From an uncultured Lachnospiraceae bacterium (GTDB lineage: Bacteria; Bacillota; Clostridia; Lachnospirales; Lachnospiraceae): a stretch of 64,000 nucleotides of DNA. Shown one piece after another: positions 56,078-63,356 of the stretch. Each line of letters starts with the position of its first letter. Positions within the stretch are counted from its first letter, which is position 1. The position numbers and the translations under genes are program-made. The notes beneath the pieces are model-generated. The model searched no databases and was not told the DNA's origin. It saw only the letters and a list, made by a program, of their open reading frames with translations. The stretch is taken from assembly GCA_902780385.1 (NCBI GenBank), contig CACZFF010000009.1, positions 1 through 64,000 on the forward strand, given 5' to 3'.

Positions 56078-57271
56078 TCAGCGATCCGGATATTCTGCTT
56101 CCACAAAGCGCCTGATGGCGGCAAGAGAACGCTCTACCTTCTCTGTGTCCACGCAGTAGGCAACACGGAAGAAGCCGGGGGCATGGAAGCCGTCGCCGGG
56201 CACAAAGACAAGGTCATATTTGAGGGCCTTTTGGCAGAAGGCAGTCGCGTCGTCCTCCAGTGCTTTGGGCATGATGTAGAAGGTACCGCCGGGACGGGGG
56301 ACTGTGAATCCGAGCTCTTTGAAGGTGTCATAGAGCAGGTTCATGTTGGTCTCATAGACCGAGAGGTCGGAAGTGTCTTCGATGCAATAAGCCGCTGCCA
56401 GCATGGGCAGGGAGGAAGGGCAGTTGTGGCCCAGGCCCCGGGAAATCTGTCCCATCATGGCGACCATCTTGTCCGCCTGCTCACAGTCCGGGGAGACCGC
56501 TACATAGCCGACACGTTCGCCGGGCACGGAGAGGGACTTGGAGAAGGAGTAGCAGGTCAGCGTGTGAGGGTAAAACTTTGCCGGATAGGCCTGCTTTTTG
56601 CCGTCAAACATGATCTCGCGGTAGGGTTCATCGGAGATCAGGAAGATGGTGTGGCCATAGCGGGCGGATTTCTCAGTCAGCACCTCTGCCAGGCGGGTAA
56701 GTGTCTCCTCGGTGTAGACCGCGCCGGAGGGATTATTGGGTGTATTGATCAGAACCGCGGCAGTCTTTTCGTTAAAGATTCCGTCCGCAGCATCGAAGTT
56801 GATCTGGAAGTCGTCCTCCTTGATGGGCACAATGCGCATTTTCGCGCCGGTACCTTCAATATAGGGGCCATACTCAGAGAAAAAGGGAGCGAAGACCATG
56901 ACTTCCTCACCCGGCTCTGTCACACAGCGGAGAGCATGGGCAATAGCGCCTGCCGCACCGGAAGTCGGGAAAATATGTCCTGCCTCATAAGCCATATCGA
57001 AACGCTTATTCAGGGACTCGGCGACCATCTTCTTGACGCGGGGATCGCCCATGGTCGGATTGTATCCGTGAAGCTTCAGGGGCTCTTCTTCCTGCAGCAG
57101 CCTGACAGAGATATCTCTGTAGCTGTCCGGCGCAGGCACCGAAGGATTCCCGAGACTGAAATCAAATACATTTTCGTATCCTATTTCCTTTCCGCGCGCG
57201 GTCGCGTATTCCGACAGTTCGCGGATCACAGACTTGTTATCGAGCATTGCAAGGTATTTCTGATTGACCAT
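56078..57271 (-). CDS. PLP-dependent aminotransferase, class I/II
   Basis: 397-residue fold-type I aminotransferase; amino-acid substrate not clear from sequence. Visible are the cofactor regions NTPNNPSGAVY and ISDEPYREI, the Schiff-base Lys in SFSKSLSVPGERVGY, and the C-terminal substrate-binding Arg in FFRVAYC. AGGAGG lies 7 nt before the ATG and is inside the last codons of the upstream GNAT gene, so the two are translationally coupled. Confidence 0.92.
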   Translation of the reverse strand: MVNQKYLAMLDNKSVIRELSEYATARGKEIGYENVFDFSLGNPSVPAPDSYRDISVRLLQEEEPLKLHGYNPTMGDPRVKKMVAESLNKRFDMAYEAGHIFPTSGAAGAIAHALRCVTEPGEEVMVFAPFFSEYGPYIEGTGAKMRIVPIKEDDFQINFDAADGIFNEKTAAVLINTPNNPSGAVYTEETLTRLAEVLTEKSARYGHTIFLISDEPYREIMFDGKKQAYPAKFYPHTLTCYSFSKSLSVPGERVGYVAVSPDCEQADKMVAMMGQISRGLGHNCPSSLPMLAAAYCIEDTSDLSVYETNMNLLYDTFKELGFTVPRPGGTFYIMPKALEDDATAFCQKALKYDLVFVPGDGFHAPGFFRVAYCVDTEKVERSLAAIRRFVEAEYPDR

Positions 57272-57273
57272 GT

Positions 57274-58287
57274 TTATACCTCCTTCTGATTCATTTCCTT
57301 TTGGGCATATATAAAAAGCGTTTTATCCGCAGCTTCTCCTTCCTTTTCCGGAGTACAGCTTCCTGCGGGCACAAACCCCAGTTTCGTGAGCAGATGCTGC
57401 GAAGCGGCGTTGTCATTGCGCGCATCAGCCCGCACACATGTAAATCCCAGTTCCGTAAAACCATAACGCAGAAGCGCCCTGCTGACTTCCTCCGCAATTC
57501 CCTGTCCGCGCCATTTGGCCCCGACCAGAAACCCGAAATCCGCGTCAAGAGCTGAAAGTCCCAGTGCCTGTGCCTCCTGCTCCTGCCGGGACGTGATGGC
57601 GGAATAGCCGATCCGTCCGATCAGGACCTCCGGCTCATCCTTTAAAAAAACCGCCCAGTGGCCGAAGCCGTACAGGCCATAGATCCGCTCAATATAGGCT
57701 CTCAGAATCTCTCTTTCCCTGGCGCGGTCCGCAGAGGGAGGCTGGAGAAAGCGGCAGGCCTGAGCGTCATAGAGGGCATAGATCCCGTCCAGATCCTCTT
57801 CGGTAAACTCCCGTACAAGGCATCGCTTCGTCTCCAGGATCGTCCATGGAAGGCCTGCTGCCCGCTGATACATTTTGACATAGCTGTCCGCATCGACCAG
57901 ATCCGGCTCCTGCACGATATAAGGAGCTCCCGAAAAGCGCTCCGCGGAATTGTCCGCATGTGCATATCCTATTGCGTACGCTCCCTTTTCCAGAAGTTCC
58001 CGCAGGACATGGCCGCCCTCGCACAGAAAGAGCGTCTCCTCAATCCCGGGAGCACCCGCTGCTTTTCCGGCAGTTGGAAAAATCTGCTCCGCTGACGCAG
58101 CAGCATTCTCCGCTGAAAAAAGCACTTCCCGGGCAGCTGCAGCAGCAGCTTCCGCTGAATCCGCTGTCAGAATACCGCTGATCAATCCGGCTTCCCGGAG
58201 AGCTTCTGCCGTGCGGGTCATCTCGGCCGTCACTGCATCAGAGTGCACAGCCTTTGGGTTTTTGATCAAAAAAACTGCTTTCAACAT
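57274..58287 (-). CDS. GNAT acetyltransferase with an unknown N-terminal domain
   Basis: 337 residues. The C-terminal half (about 150-330) is a GNAT domain of the RimJ/RimL type (CLVREFTEEDLDGI at its start, RGQGIAEEVSRALLRYGF as acetyl-CoA loop, NDNAASQHLLTKLGF). The first 145 residues (KAVFLIKNPKAVHSD onward, with an Ala/Glu-rich stretch) resemble no family I can name. ATG 58287 (MLKAVFLIK) lacks a clear ribosome site and lies 7 nt after TATAAT, suggesting a leaderless or near-leaderless message. It precedes the aminotransferase, so it may act on the same metabolite. Confidence 0.8.
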   Translation of the reverse strand: MLKAVFLIKNPKAVHSDAVTAEMTRTAEALREAGLISGILTADSAEAAAAAAREVLFSAENAAASAEQIFPTAGKAAGAPGIEETLFLCEGGHVLRELLEKGAYAIGYAHADNSAERFSGAPYIVQEPDLVDADSYVKMYQRAAGLPWTILETKRCLVREFTEEDLDGIYALYDAQACRFLQPPSADRAREREILRAYIERIYGLYGFGHWAVFLKDEPEVLIGRIGYSAITSRQEQEAQALGLSALDADFGFLVGAKWRGQGIAEEVSRALLRYGFTELGFTCVRADARNDNAASQHLLTKLGFVPAGSCTPEKEGEAADKTLFIYAQKEMNQKEV

Positions 58288-58294
58288 AACAGCT

Positions 58295-58324
58295 ATTATA
58301 ACGACATAAATATATCGATGTAAA
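58295..58324 (-). promoter_or_regulatory. promoter abutting the GNAT gene start
   Basis: TTTACA (58319-58324) and TATAAT (58295-58300) have 18 nt between them, and AGCTGTT separates TATAAT from the ATG. Confidence 0.6.
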
Positions 58325-58363
58325 GTGGAAAACAATGCCCTTGCAGGACAAAACCGCCAAAAA

Positions 58364-58402
58364 GTTACAGTACACGCCCTATCGAGGGCGTGTACATGTA
58401 AC
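58364..58402. repeat. GTACACGCCC palindrome, copy 2
   Basis: The core TACACGCCCT/AGGGCGTGTA is flanked by GTTACA/TGTAAC, around loop ATCG. The core is shared with 39408-39442, but the outer flanks differ and are again matched. Confidence 0.8.
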
Positions 58403-58405
58403 GTC

Positions 58406-58485
58406 GCGAAAATCGCATTCCAATACGCTTCGCGCGCGATTTTCGCCGTTCAACTCGGGTTTTTCGCGAAAAGCGCGCGAAAAAC
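58406..58485. other. two further large palindromes
   Basis: GCGAAAATCGC (58406-58416) pairs with GCGATTTTCGC (58436-58446), and GTTTTTCGCG (58459-58468) with CGCGAAAAAC (58476-58485). Together with 58364-58402 this makes three adjacent hairpins with no gene, in a 657-bp gap. Confidence 0.65.
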
Positions 58486-58639
58486 ACTCGCGTTTCAGGT
58501 GGGTCTGTAACGCCCAAAAACTCTTATCTGCCCCGGTTCAGAAACGTAATCAACAGCATGTGAGAGCTCCCGAAACTTCCTGCAGTACTTGTTAAAAATT
58601 TGTTCATATTTTATTAAATGATTTTTAAATTGTTTCTCA

Positions 58640-58667
58640 TTGTCCGTCCATTTTTCATAAGTATACT
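58640..58667 (+). promoter_or_regulatory. promoter of the small RNA candidate
   Basis: TTGTCC (58640-58645) and TATACT (58662-58667) with a 16-nt spacer on the plus strand. Confidence 0.6.
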
Positions 58668-58673
58668 CTGTTT

Positions 58674-58798
58674 ATAAGCTGAACAGCGAAAAGCAGTACA
58701 GCTCAAAATGTCGCCAATGCAGCAGGCTTACGAATAACTTTTTCATAACTATGCCAGGTACGCAAGTACCTGGCATCCTCCCTTTTATGGGGGTTTTT
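58674..58798 (+). ncRNA. candidate small structured RNA, about 125 nt
   Basis: From the predicted start to the T-run the transcript has an AGCTG/CAGCT 5' stem, an 11-bp stem ATGCCAGGTAC/GTACCTGGCAT closed by a GCAA (GNRA) tetraloop (58751-58776), and a final CTCCC/GGGGG terminator stem followed by five T. No reading frame with a ribosome site is evident. It does not resemble tmRNA, 6S RNA, SRP RNA or a c-di-GMP riboswitch as I know them, and no plus-strand gene follows. It is a candidate only. Confidence 0.5.
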
Positions 58799-58818
58799 AT
58801 ATTTTACAGTAAAAATAT

Positions 58819-58853
58819 CGCGTCCGGGGATTGCTCCTCCGGACGCGTTTTTG
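58819..58853. terminator. bidirectional terminator after the HPr-like gene
   Basis: CGCGTCCGG pairs with CCGGACGCG; T-runs follow on the plus strand (TTTTTGTTTT) and on the minus strand (ATATTTTTA). It closes the hprK-murB-rapZ-whiA-HPr-like run from the right. Confidence 0.85.
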
Positions 58854-58944
58854 TTTTCAAATATTCAATTGTCCATCCCGCTTCTTTTCCGCACTGTATG
58901 CTGCAGTCAAAGCAGAATGTACCGGCCGGCCCGGGCGCCGGTCA

Positions 58945-59223
58945 TCAGACAGCTGCGCAGGCCTTTTTCTCTCCACAGCAGAGGAAAGCGGAAATCTCAT
59001 CCATAGCCCTGGCCTCATCGTCTCCATCAATCATAACCTCTATACTATCGCCGGACACAGCCTGAAGAGACATCATGCCCATGATACTCTTAGCATTTAC
59101 CTTCCTTGTACCATGTTCAAGATACACACGACTCTCGTACTTGCTCGCAACCTGTACCAGCTCTGCAATAGGACGGCCTTCCAGTCCCTGCGGCCGATTG
59201 ATCAAGATCGATTTCCTCAGCAT
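58945..59223 (-). CDS. crh: Crh-like HPr paralogue with Ser46 but no His15
   Basis: 92-residue HPr-fold protein. At position 15 the catalytic histidine is replaced by Glu (PQGLEGRP), while the HprK target region NAKSIMGMMSL with Ser46 is intact. Bacillus Crh has Gln15 and Ser46 and serves only as a CcpA co-repressor. The location after whiA is the same as for Bacillus crh. It cannot act as a PTS phosphocarrier through residue 15, but fits as the HprK substrate for catabolite control. AGGAG lies 6 nt before the ATG. The symbol is assigned by analogy; a C-terminal Cys/Lys-rich end (CCGEKKACAAV) is unusual. Confidence 0.85.
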   Translation of the reverse strand: MLRKSILINRPQGLEGRPIAELVQVASKYESRVYLEHGTRKVNAKSIMGMMSLQAVSGDSIEVMIDGDDEARAMDEISAFLCCGEKKACAAV

Positions 59224-59288
59224 ACAAAACTCCTATCCTGCGGTTTCCCGCTGTAATCATTAAATTGATCCTGTTCATTCCGGAATCC

Positions 59289-60296
59289 TCAGGAAGGATT
59301 TTTTTCCTCCCGTGCTTTCTGCGCGAGCGCGGACAGTTTCCGGAGTCGATGATTCATGCCCGATCTTCCGACCGGTGGTTTGGCGAGTTCTCCCAGTTCC
59401 GTCAAAGAAGCACCGGAGTGCTCTGTACGAAGATCTGCTGCTTCGCGGAGCGGGGCAGGAAGTGTCTGTAAAATACCGTTCTCACGAAGATAACGGATAT
59501 CCTCCATCTGTCTGCCCGCGGATTTGACGGTCTTGCCGATATTGGCGGTCTCGCAGTTGACACGACGGTTTACGGAGTTTCTAACCTCTTTGAGAATGCG
59601 CGCATTCTCTGTCGCCATCAGGCCGACAGAAGTTTCCATCAGATGCAGAAGTGTGACAATATCCTCGGAGTCCTTTACATAGACAACAAAGTACCTTTTG
59701 CGGCGTGTCATCCCTGCGTGGATTCCGTGTCTGGAGAGCACCCCCTGCAGCTGCAGTGCCTGCGGCTCCGAAAAGCATCGGTATTCCAGATGATATCTCC
59801 TGACCGGGTCGTTCATAAACCCTGTGCACAAAAACATCTCCCGAAGATACGCTCTGCTCCTCTTCCCGCCGACAAGCTCCGGCTCCAGCGTCCCGTCCTG
59901 AATACGCAGCGTCCCGTCCCTGTTCAGAAAACGGAGCCTCCGCAGCAGATCTGTGATCTGCTCCGAAGCATCCAGCAACAGGTCCGGAGGAACTGCTTTT
60001 TCTCTGTTTGCGGGTGTCCCGGCACCTTCAGTCTGTGCTTCCGTCTTCATTTCAGTGAAAGACATCCACGAAGCCGGGAAACCAGAATTTATATTAACGT
60101 TTTTCTGAATTAAAGTAAAGCACTTTCTTAAGGCCAGAATATTGCCTGCGGAAAAATGCAGCCGGATCAAGCCGTCTTCCGATGTACTTAAGGTACAGAT
60201 ATTGGCAATGAGAGCCGCAAGGGCCGTATCCCTGTCCTGCCTCCCGGGCGGGATCAGTCGGGCCGCTTCCGCCCGCAGATTACCGGAAAAAGACAT
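59289..60296 (-). CDS. whiA: WhiA-type DNA-binding regulator
   Basis: Conserved Gram-positive protein with a LAGLIDADG-like N-terminal part and a C-terminal helix-turn-helix; linked to cell division and chromosome segregation. Recognisable are ELVGGKRSRAYLREMFLCTGFMNDP, YHLEYR and the C-terminal NCETANIGKTVKSAGRQ and GELAKPPVGRSGMNHRLRKL stretches. A variable linker (about 80-105) is longer than usual. GGAGGTG lies 11 nt before the ATG. It follows rapZ, with the usual intervening glmR (yvcK) gene missing here. Confidence 0.95.
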   Translation of the reverse strand: MSFSGNLRAEAARLIPPGRQDRDTALAALIANICTLSTSEDGLIRLHFSAGNILALRKCFTLIQKNVNINSGFPASWMSFTEMKTEAQTEGAGTPANREKAVPPDLLLDASEQITDLLRRLRFLNRDGTLRIQDGTLEPELVGGKRSRAYLREMFLCTGFMNDPVRRYHLEYRCFSEPQALQLQGVLSRHGIHAGMTRRKRYFVVYVKDSEDIVTLLHLMETSVGLMATENARILKEVRNSVNRRVNCETANIGKTVKSAGRQMEDIRYLRENGILQTLPAPLREAADLRTEHSGASLTELGELAKPPVGRSGMNHRLRKLSALAQKAREEKNPS

Positions 60297-60359
60297 CTTG
60301 GCAGCTTCACCTCCATGTACAGTTCTTTACAAGTACCTATGTCTGAAAACAGTTTTCTT

Positions 60360-61217
60360 CTACTTTTTTGAATCCCTGTGGTAGATCTTGAGCGCGTAAT
60401 CCCCATGGTCCTTAAGGTCCTCATACAGGCAGTTGGCAATAGTCACGCTGCGGTGCTGACCGCCCGTACAGCCGATGGCGATCACCAGCTGGTTTTTTCC
60501 CTCATCGACATAGTAGGGGATCAGGAAGCGGATCATGCTGCTCAGCATTTTCCTGAATTCGGTCGTCTGGGGAAAAGAGAGCACATAATCCGAGACAGGC
60601 TTGTCATTGCCTGTCAGGTTCTTGAGCTCATCGATGTAATAAGGATTGGGCAGAAAACGGACATCAAAGACAAGATCCGCATCGTGGGGGATCCCGTTTT
60701 TGAAGCCGAAAGACATGACCGAAACGATCAGGGAATTGTATTTCTCGTCGTCGACAAAAACCCTGATCAGTTCCTCGCGGAGTTCTCGCACAAGCAGACT
60801 GGACGTATCAAAAACATAGTCCGCCTTGGATTTGATCTGGCGCAGGATCTCGCGCTCCTTGCGGATCCCGTCCTCCACACGGCCCTGGGGCTCGCAGGGA
60901 TGGGCGCGGCGAGTCTCTTTATAGCGCTTGATCAGTGTGTCGTCACTGGCGTCCATGAACAGGATCTCATAATCATATCCCCTCTCGCGCAGCGCGGACA
61001 GATCTTCCTCCACATAGATAAAAGGACGGTCAGCGCGCACATCGAGTCCCAGAACAACCTTGTCTATGTTGCTGCCGGGCATGAAAACCAGTTCCATAAA
61101 TTTATCGATCAGGCGGACAGGCAGATTATCGACGCAGTAATATCCTCCGTCTTCGAGAATCTTGATCGCAGTTGCCTTTCCGCCGCCGCTCATTCCTGTC
61201 ACAACGACAAAACGCAT
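60360..61217 (-). CDS. rapZ: RNase adapter / nucleotide-binding protein RapZ (YvcJ)
   Basis: P-loop protein; in enterobacteria RapZ senses glucosamine-6-phosphate, in Bacillus YvcJ hydrolyses nucleotides and affects competence. The Walker A reads GMSGGGKA (8-15), where the family has GMSGAGKS: the Ser/Thr that coordinates Mg is Ala. The C-terminal domain has the conserved GCTGGQHRSV near residue 245. ATG 61217 has GGAGGGGG upstream. 285 residues, normal size. It lies between murB and whiA. Confidence 0.94.
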   Translation of the reverse strand: MRFVVVTGMSGGGKATAIKILEDGGYYCVDNLPVRLIDKFMELVFMPGSNIDKVVLGLDVRADRPFIYVEEDLSALRERGYDYEILFMDASDDTLIKRYKETRRAHPCEPQGRVEDGIRKEREILRQIKSKADYVFDTSSLLVRELREELIRVFVDDEKYNSLIVSVMSFGFKNGIPHDADLVFDVRFLPNPYYIDELKNLTGNDKPVSDYVLSFPQTTEFRKMLSSMIRFLIPYYVDEGKNQLVIAIGCTGGQHRSVTIANCLYEDLKDHGDYALKIYHRDSKK

Positions 61218-61263
61218 ATTTCCCCCTCCATGCCAAACTCTTCCGGATTGCTCAGGTGCGGGC

Positions 61264-62241
61264 TCAGAATTCACCCAGGAAAATCACTTCACGCTCCAGC
61301 CTGACTCCTGTGTCTTCGAATACTTTTTTCTGGACATCACCGATCAGTTCCCGGATCTGTGCGGAAGTAGCTCCTCCCTTGTTGATGACAAAACCGCAGT
61401 GTTTCTCGGAGACCTGTGCTCCGCCCACACTGTAGCCGGCAAGGCCGGCGTCCATGATCAGCTTGCCTGCAAACATTCCCTCCGGCCGTTTGAATGTGCT
61501 GCCGGCACTGGGATATTCCAGGGGCTGTTTGGAACGGCGCCTTTCAGCCAGATCCGCGATCCTGGCGCGCACCTTCTCCGGATCTTCCGGCATCAGTTCA
61601 AACTGTGCCCGCAGAGCCACCGCATCGATGCTGCGCAGCACACTGGTCCTGTAGCCGAAGGCCATCTGTCTGCCGCTGTAGTCCCGGATGCTGCCGTCCG
61701 GCATCAGCAGACGCACCGAGCGTGTGACAAACCGGATCTCGCCGTCATAGGCGCCCGCATTCATCACCAGACCTCCTCCCACAGTGCCGGGAATACCAGC
61801 CGCAAATTCTAGACCGGTCAGGCCGTTTTCCATGGCTGCCAGTGCCGCCGCCTTGAGTGTGGCTCCGGCGCCGGCAGTGACGCAATTTCCCTCCACGCAG
61901 ACTCCGTCGAGAGGAAAATCCCCCTCCAAACCTGCAGACAGGTCCTGCGCACTCTGACTCCCCTCCGCGGAAGGGGCAGCCGCTGCGGTGACGATCACCC
62001 CCCGGTAGCCGCCGTCGCCGATCAGAAGATTTGTGCCTCTTCCCAGAAGGAAATACGGCTCTTCCCGTTCCCTGAGCAGCTTCAGGAGAGATGCCATTTC
62101 CTCTTCCGTCTTCACGACCGCAAGGACATCCGCCGGCCCGCCGGTCCGGAACGAACAGTGCCGGTCCATCGGTTCATTATAATAAATCTGCCCCTGGGGC
62201 AGAATCTGCTCCATTTCCTCCTGCAATGCTCTGTGAATCAC
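61264..62241 (-). CDS. murB: UDP-N-acetylenolpyruvoylglucosamine reductase
   Basis: NADPH-dependent flavoenzyme that makes UDP-MurNAc. FAD-binding stretch FLLGRGTNLLIGDGGYRGVIV, GIPGTVGGGLVMNAGAYDGEI, and the active-site Ser in YPSAGSTFKRPEG are present. GTG 62241 is chosen because GGAGG lies 7 nt upstream; a longer frame would read into the partial repeat copy E. 325 residues, type II enzyme size. It sits between hprK and rapZ. Confidence 0.95.
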   Translation of the reverse strand: MIHRALQEEMEQILPQGQIYYNEPMDRHCSFRTGGPADVLAVVKTEEEMASLLKLLREREEPYFLLGRGTNLLIGDGGYRGVIVTAAAAPSAEGSQSAQDLSAGLEGDFPLDGVCVEGNCVTAGAGATLKAAALAAMENGLTGLEFAAGIPGTVGGGLVMNAGAYDGEIRFVTRSVRLLMPDGSIRDYSGRQMAFGYRTSVLRSIDAVALRAQFELMPEDPEKVRARIADLAERRRSKQPLEYPSAGSTFKRPEGMFAGKLIMDAGLAGYSVGGAQVSEKHCGFVINKGGATSAQIRELIGDVQKKVFEDTGVRLEREVIFLGEF

Positions 62242-62255
62242 GTCTCCTCCTCCTT

Positions 62256-62310
62256 CGCGGCACAAACATCCGGAGCGAAAAATATTGCATCGGCAATATT
62301 TTTCACTCTT
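62256..62310 (-). repeat. dispersed structured element, copy E (truncated)
   Basis: Only the terminal hairpin and a CGCGGCACAAA fragment remain. Hairpin 62273-62308 has inner arms TATTGC/GCAATA, loop ATCG, and one outer mismatch (GAGCG). The hprK TGA stop is inside its outer arm. Confidence 0.85.
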
Positions 62311-63253
62311 CTTCCTCATCTTTTTCTCTGGATTTGCGCATGAGATTTTCCTGTACACGTTTGTACAGTTCATGTGCGGCGTTGTATCCCATGAGCTTCT
62401 GGCGGTGGTTGGCCGCGGCGGACTCGCAGATGATCGCCACGTTTCTGCCCGGGCGGACCGGAACGCGGTAGCAGATCACCTTGTTGCCCAGATATTCTGA
62501 ATAATTGTCCTCCATGCCGAGGCGGTCATATTCCCGGTTCTTGTCCCATTCTTCCAGATGGATCTCCATGTCAATACTCTGGCTGTCACGGACGCTGGAA
62601 ACGCCGAACAGGGTCTTGACATCAATGATGCCGATGCCGCGAAGTTCGATAAAGTGCTTGGTGATGGCAGGAGCGATTCCGATCAGGGTCACCTCGCTGA
62701 CCTTGCGGATCTCGACCACGTCGTCCGCAACAAGACGATGGCCGCGCTTGATCAGTTCCAGGGCCGCCTCGGATTTGCCGATACCGCTGTCACCGGTCAG
62801 CAGGACACCGATCCCGTAGACATCCACCAGGACACCGTGAATGGAAATGCAGGGAGCCAGGCGCACATTGAGCCAGCGCAGGATCTCCGCCATAAAAGGA
62901 CTGGTCGCCTGGTTGGTGAGATACATGGGCATTCCGTGTTTGCGTCCGATTTCCATGATGACGTCATCCGGGTACATACCACGGGTAAAAATCACCATGG
63001 GGACATCCAGGGAAAAGAGCTTTTCGAAAGCGGCTCTCTCCGACTCTTCGTCCATCTGCTCGATATAGGAATGCTCCACCAGGCCGATCAGCTGGATTCT
63101 TCCCGCTGCGAAATGATCAAAATAGCCCGTCAGTTCCAGTGCGGGACGGTTGACCTCAGTCTGCCTGACCTTGATCCCTTCCGTGGAGATCTCGGGCGCG
63201 AGGTTGACCAGATTCATTTTTTCGACGATTTCATCAATGCTTACATACGACAT
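62303..63253 (-). CDS. hprK: HPr kinase/phosphorylase
   Basis: Phosphorylates Ser46 of HPr/Crh in response to glycolytic intermediates and reverses it with phosphate. His140 (ISIHGVLV), Walker A GDSGIGKS (154-161) and the signature IELRGIGIIDV (202-212) are present. 316 residues, normal. GGAG lies 7 nt before the ATG. Within this window its only substrate with Ser46 is the HPr-like protein at the end of the same gene cluster, not ptsH. Confidence 0.96.
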   Translation of the reverse strand: MSYVSIDEIVEKMNLVNLAPEISTEGIKVRQTEVNRPALELTGYFDHFAAGRIQLIGLVEHSYIEQMDEESERAAFEKLFSLDVPMVIFTRGMYPDDVIMEIGRKHGMPMYLTNQATSPFMAEILRWLNVRLAPCISIHGVLVDVYGIGVLLTGDSGIGKSEAALELIKRGHRLVADDVVEIRKVSEVTLIGIAPAITKHFIELRGIGIIDVKTLFGVSSVRDSQSIDMEIHLEEWDKNREYDRLGMEDNYSEYLGNKVICYRVPVRPGRNVAIICESAAANHRQKLMGYNAAHELYKRVQENLMRKSREKDEEEE

Positions 63254-63356
63254 ACCTGTGCTCCTGACCTCCTTCTCAACTATATATGCTTCTATAAATG
63301 AATCTATATATGATTCTTTTTATGATTTTATTTACGAATTCTGATAAATACTGCCC

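Noticed and set aside
58674-58798. 6S, SRP or tmRNA identity for the small RNA candidate
   Set aside because: It lacks the long bulged rod of 6S RNA, the SRP domain IV loop, and any tag-peptide or tRNA-like part.
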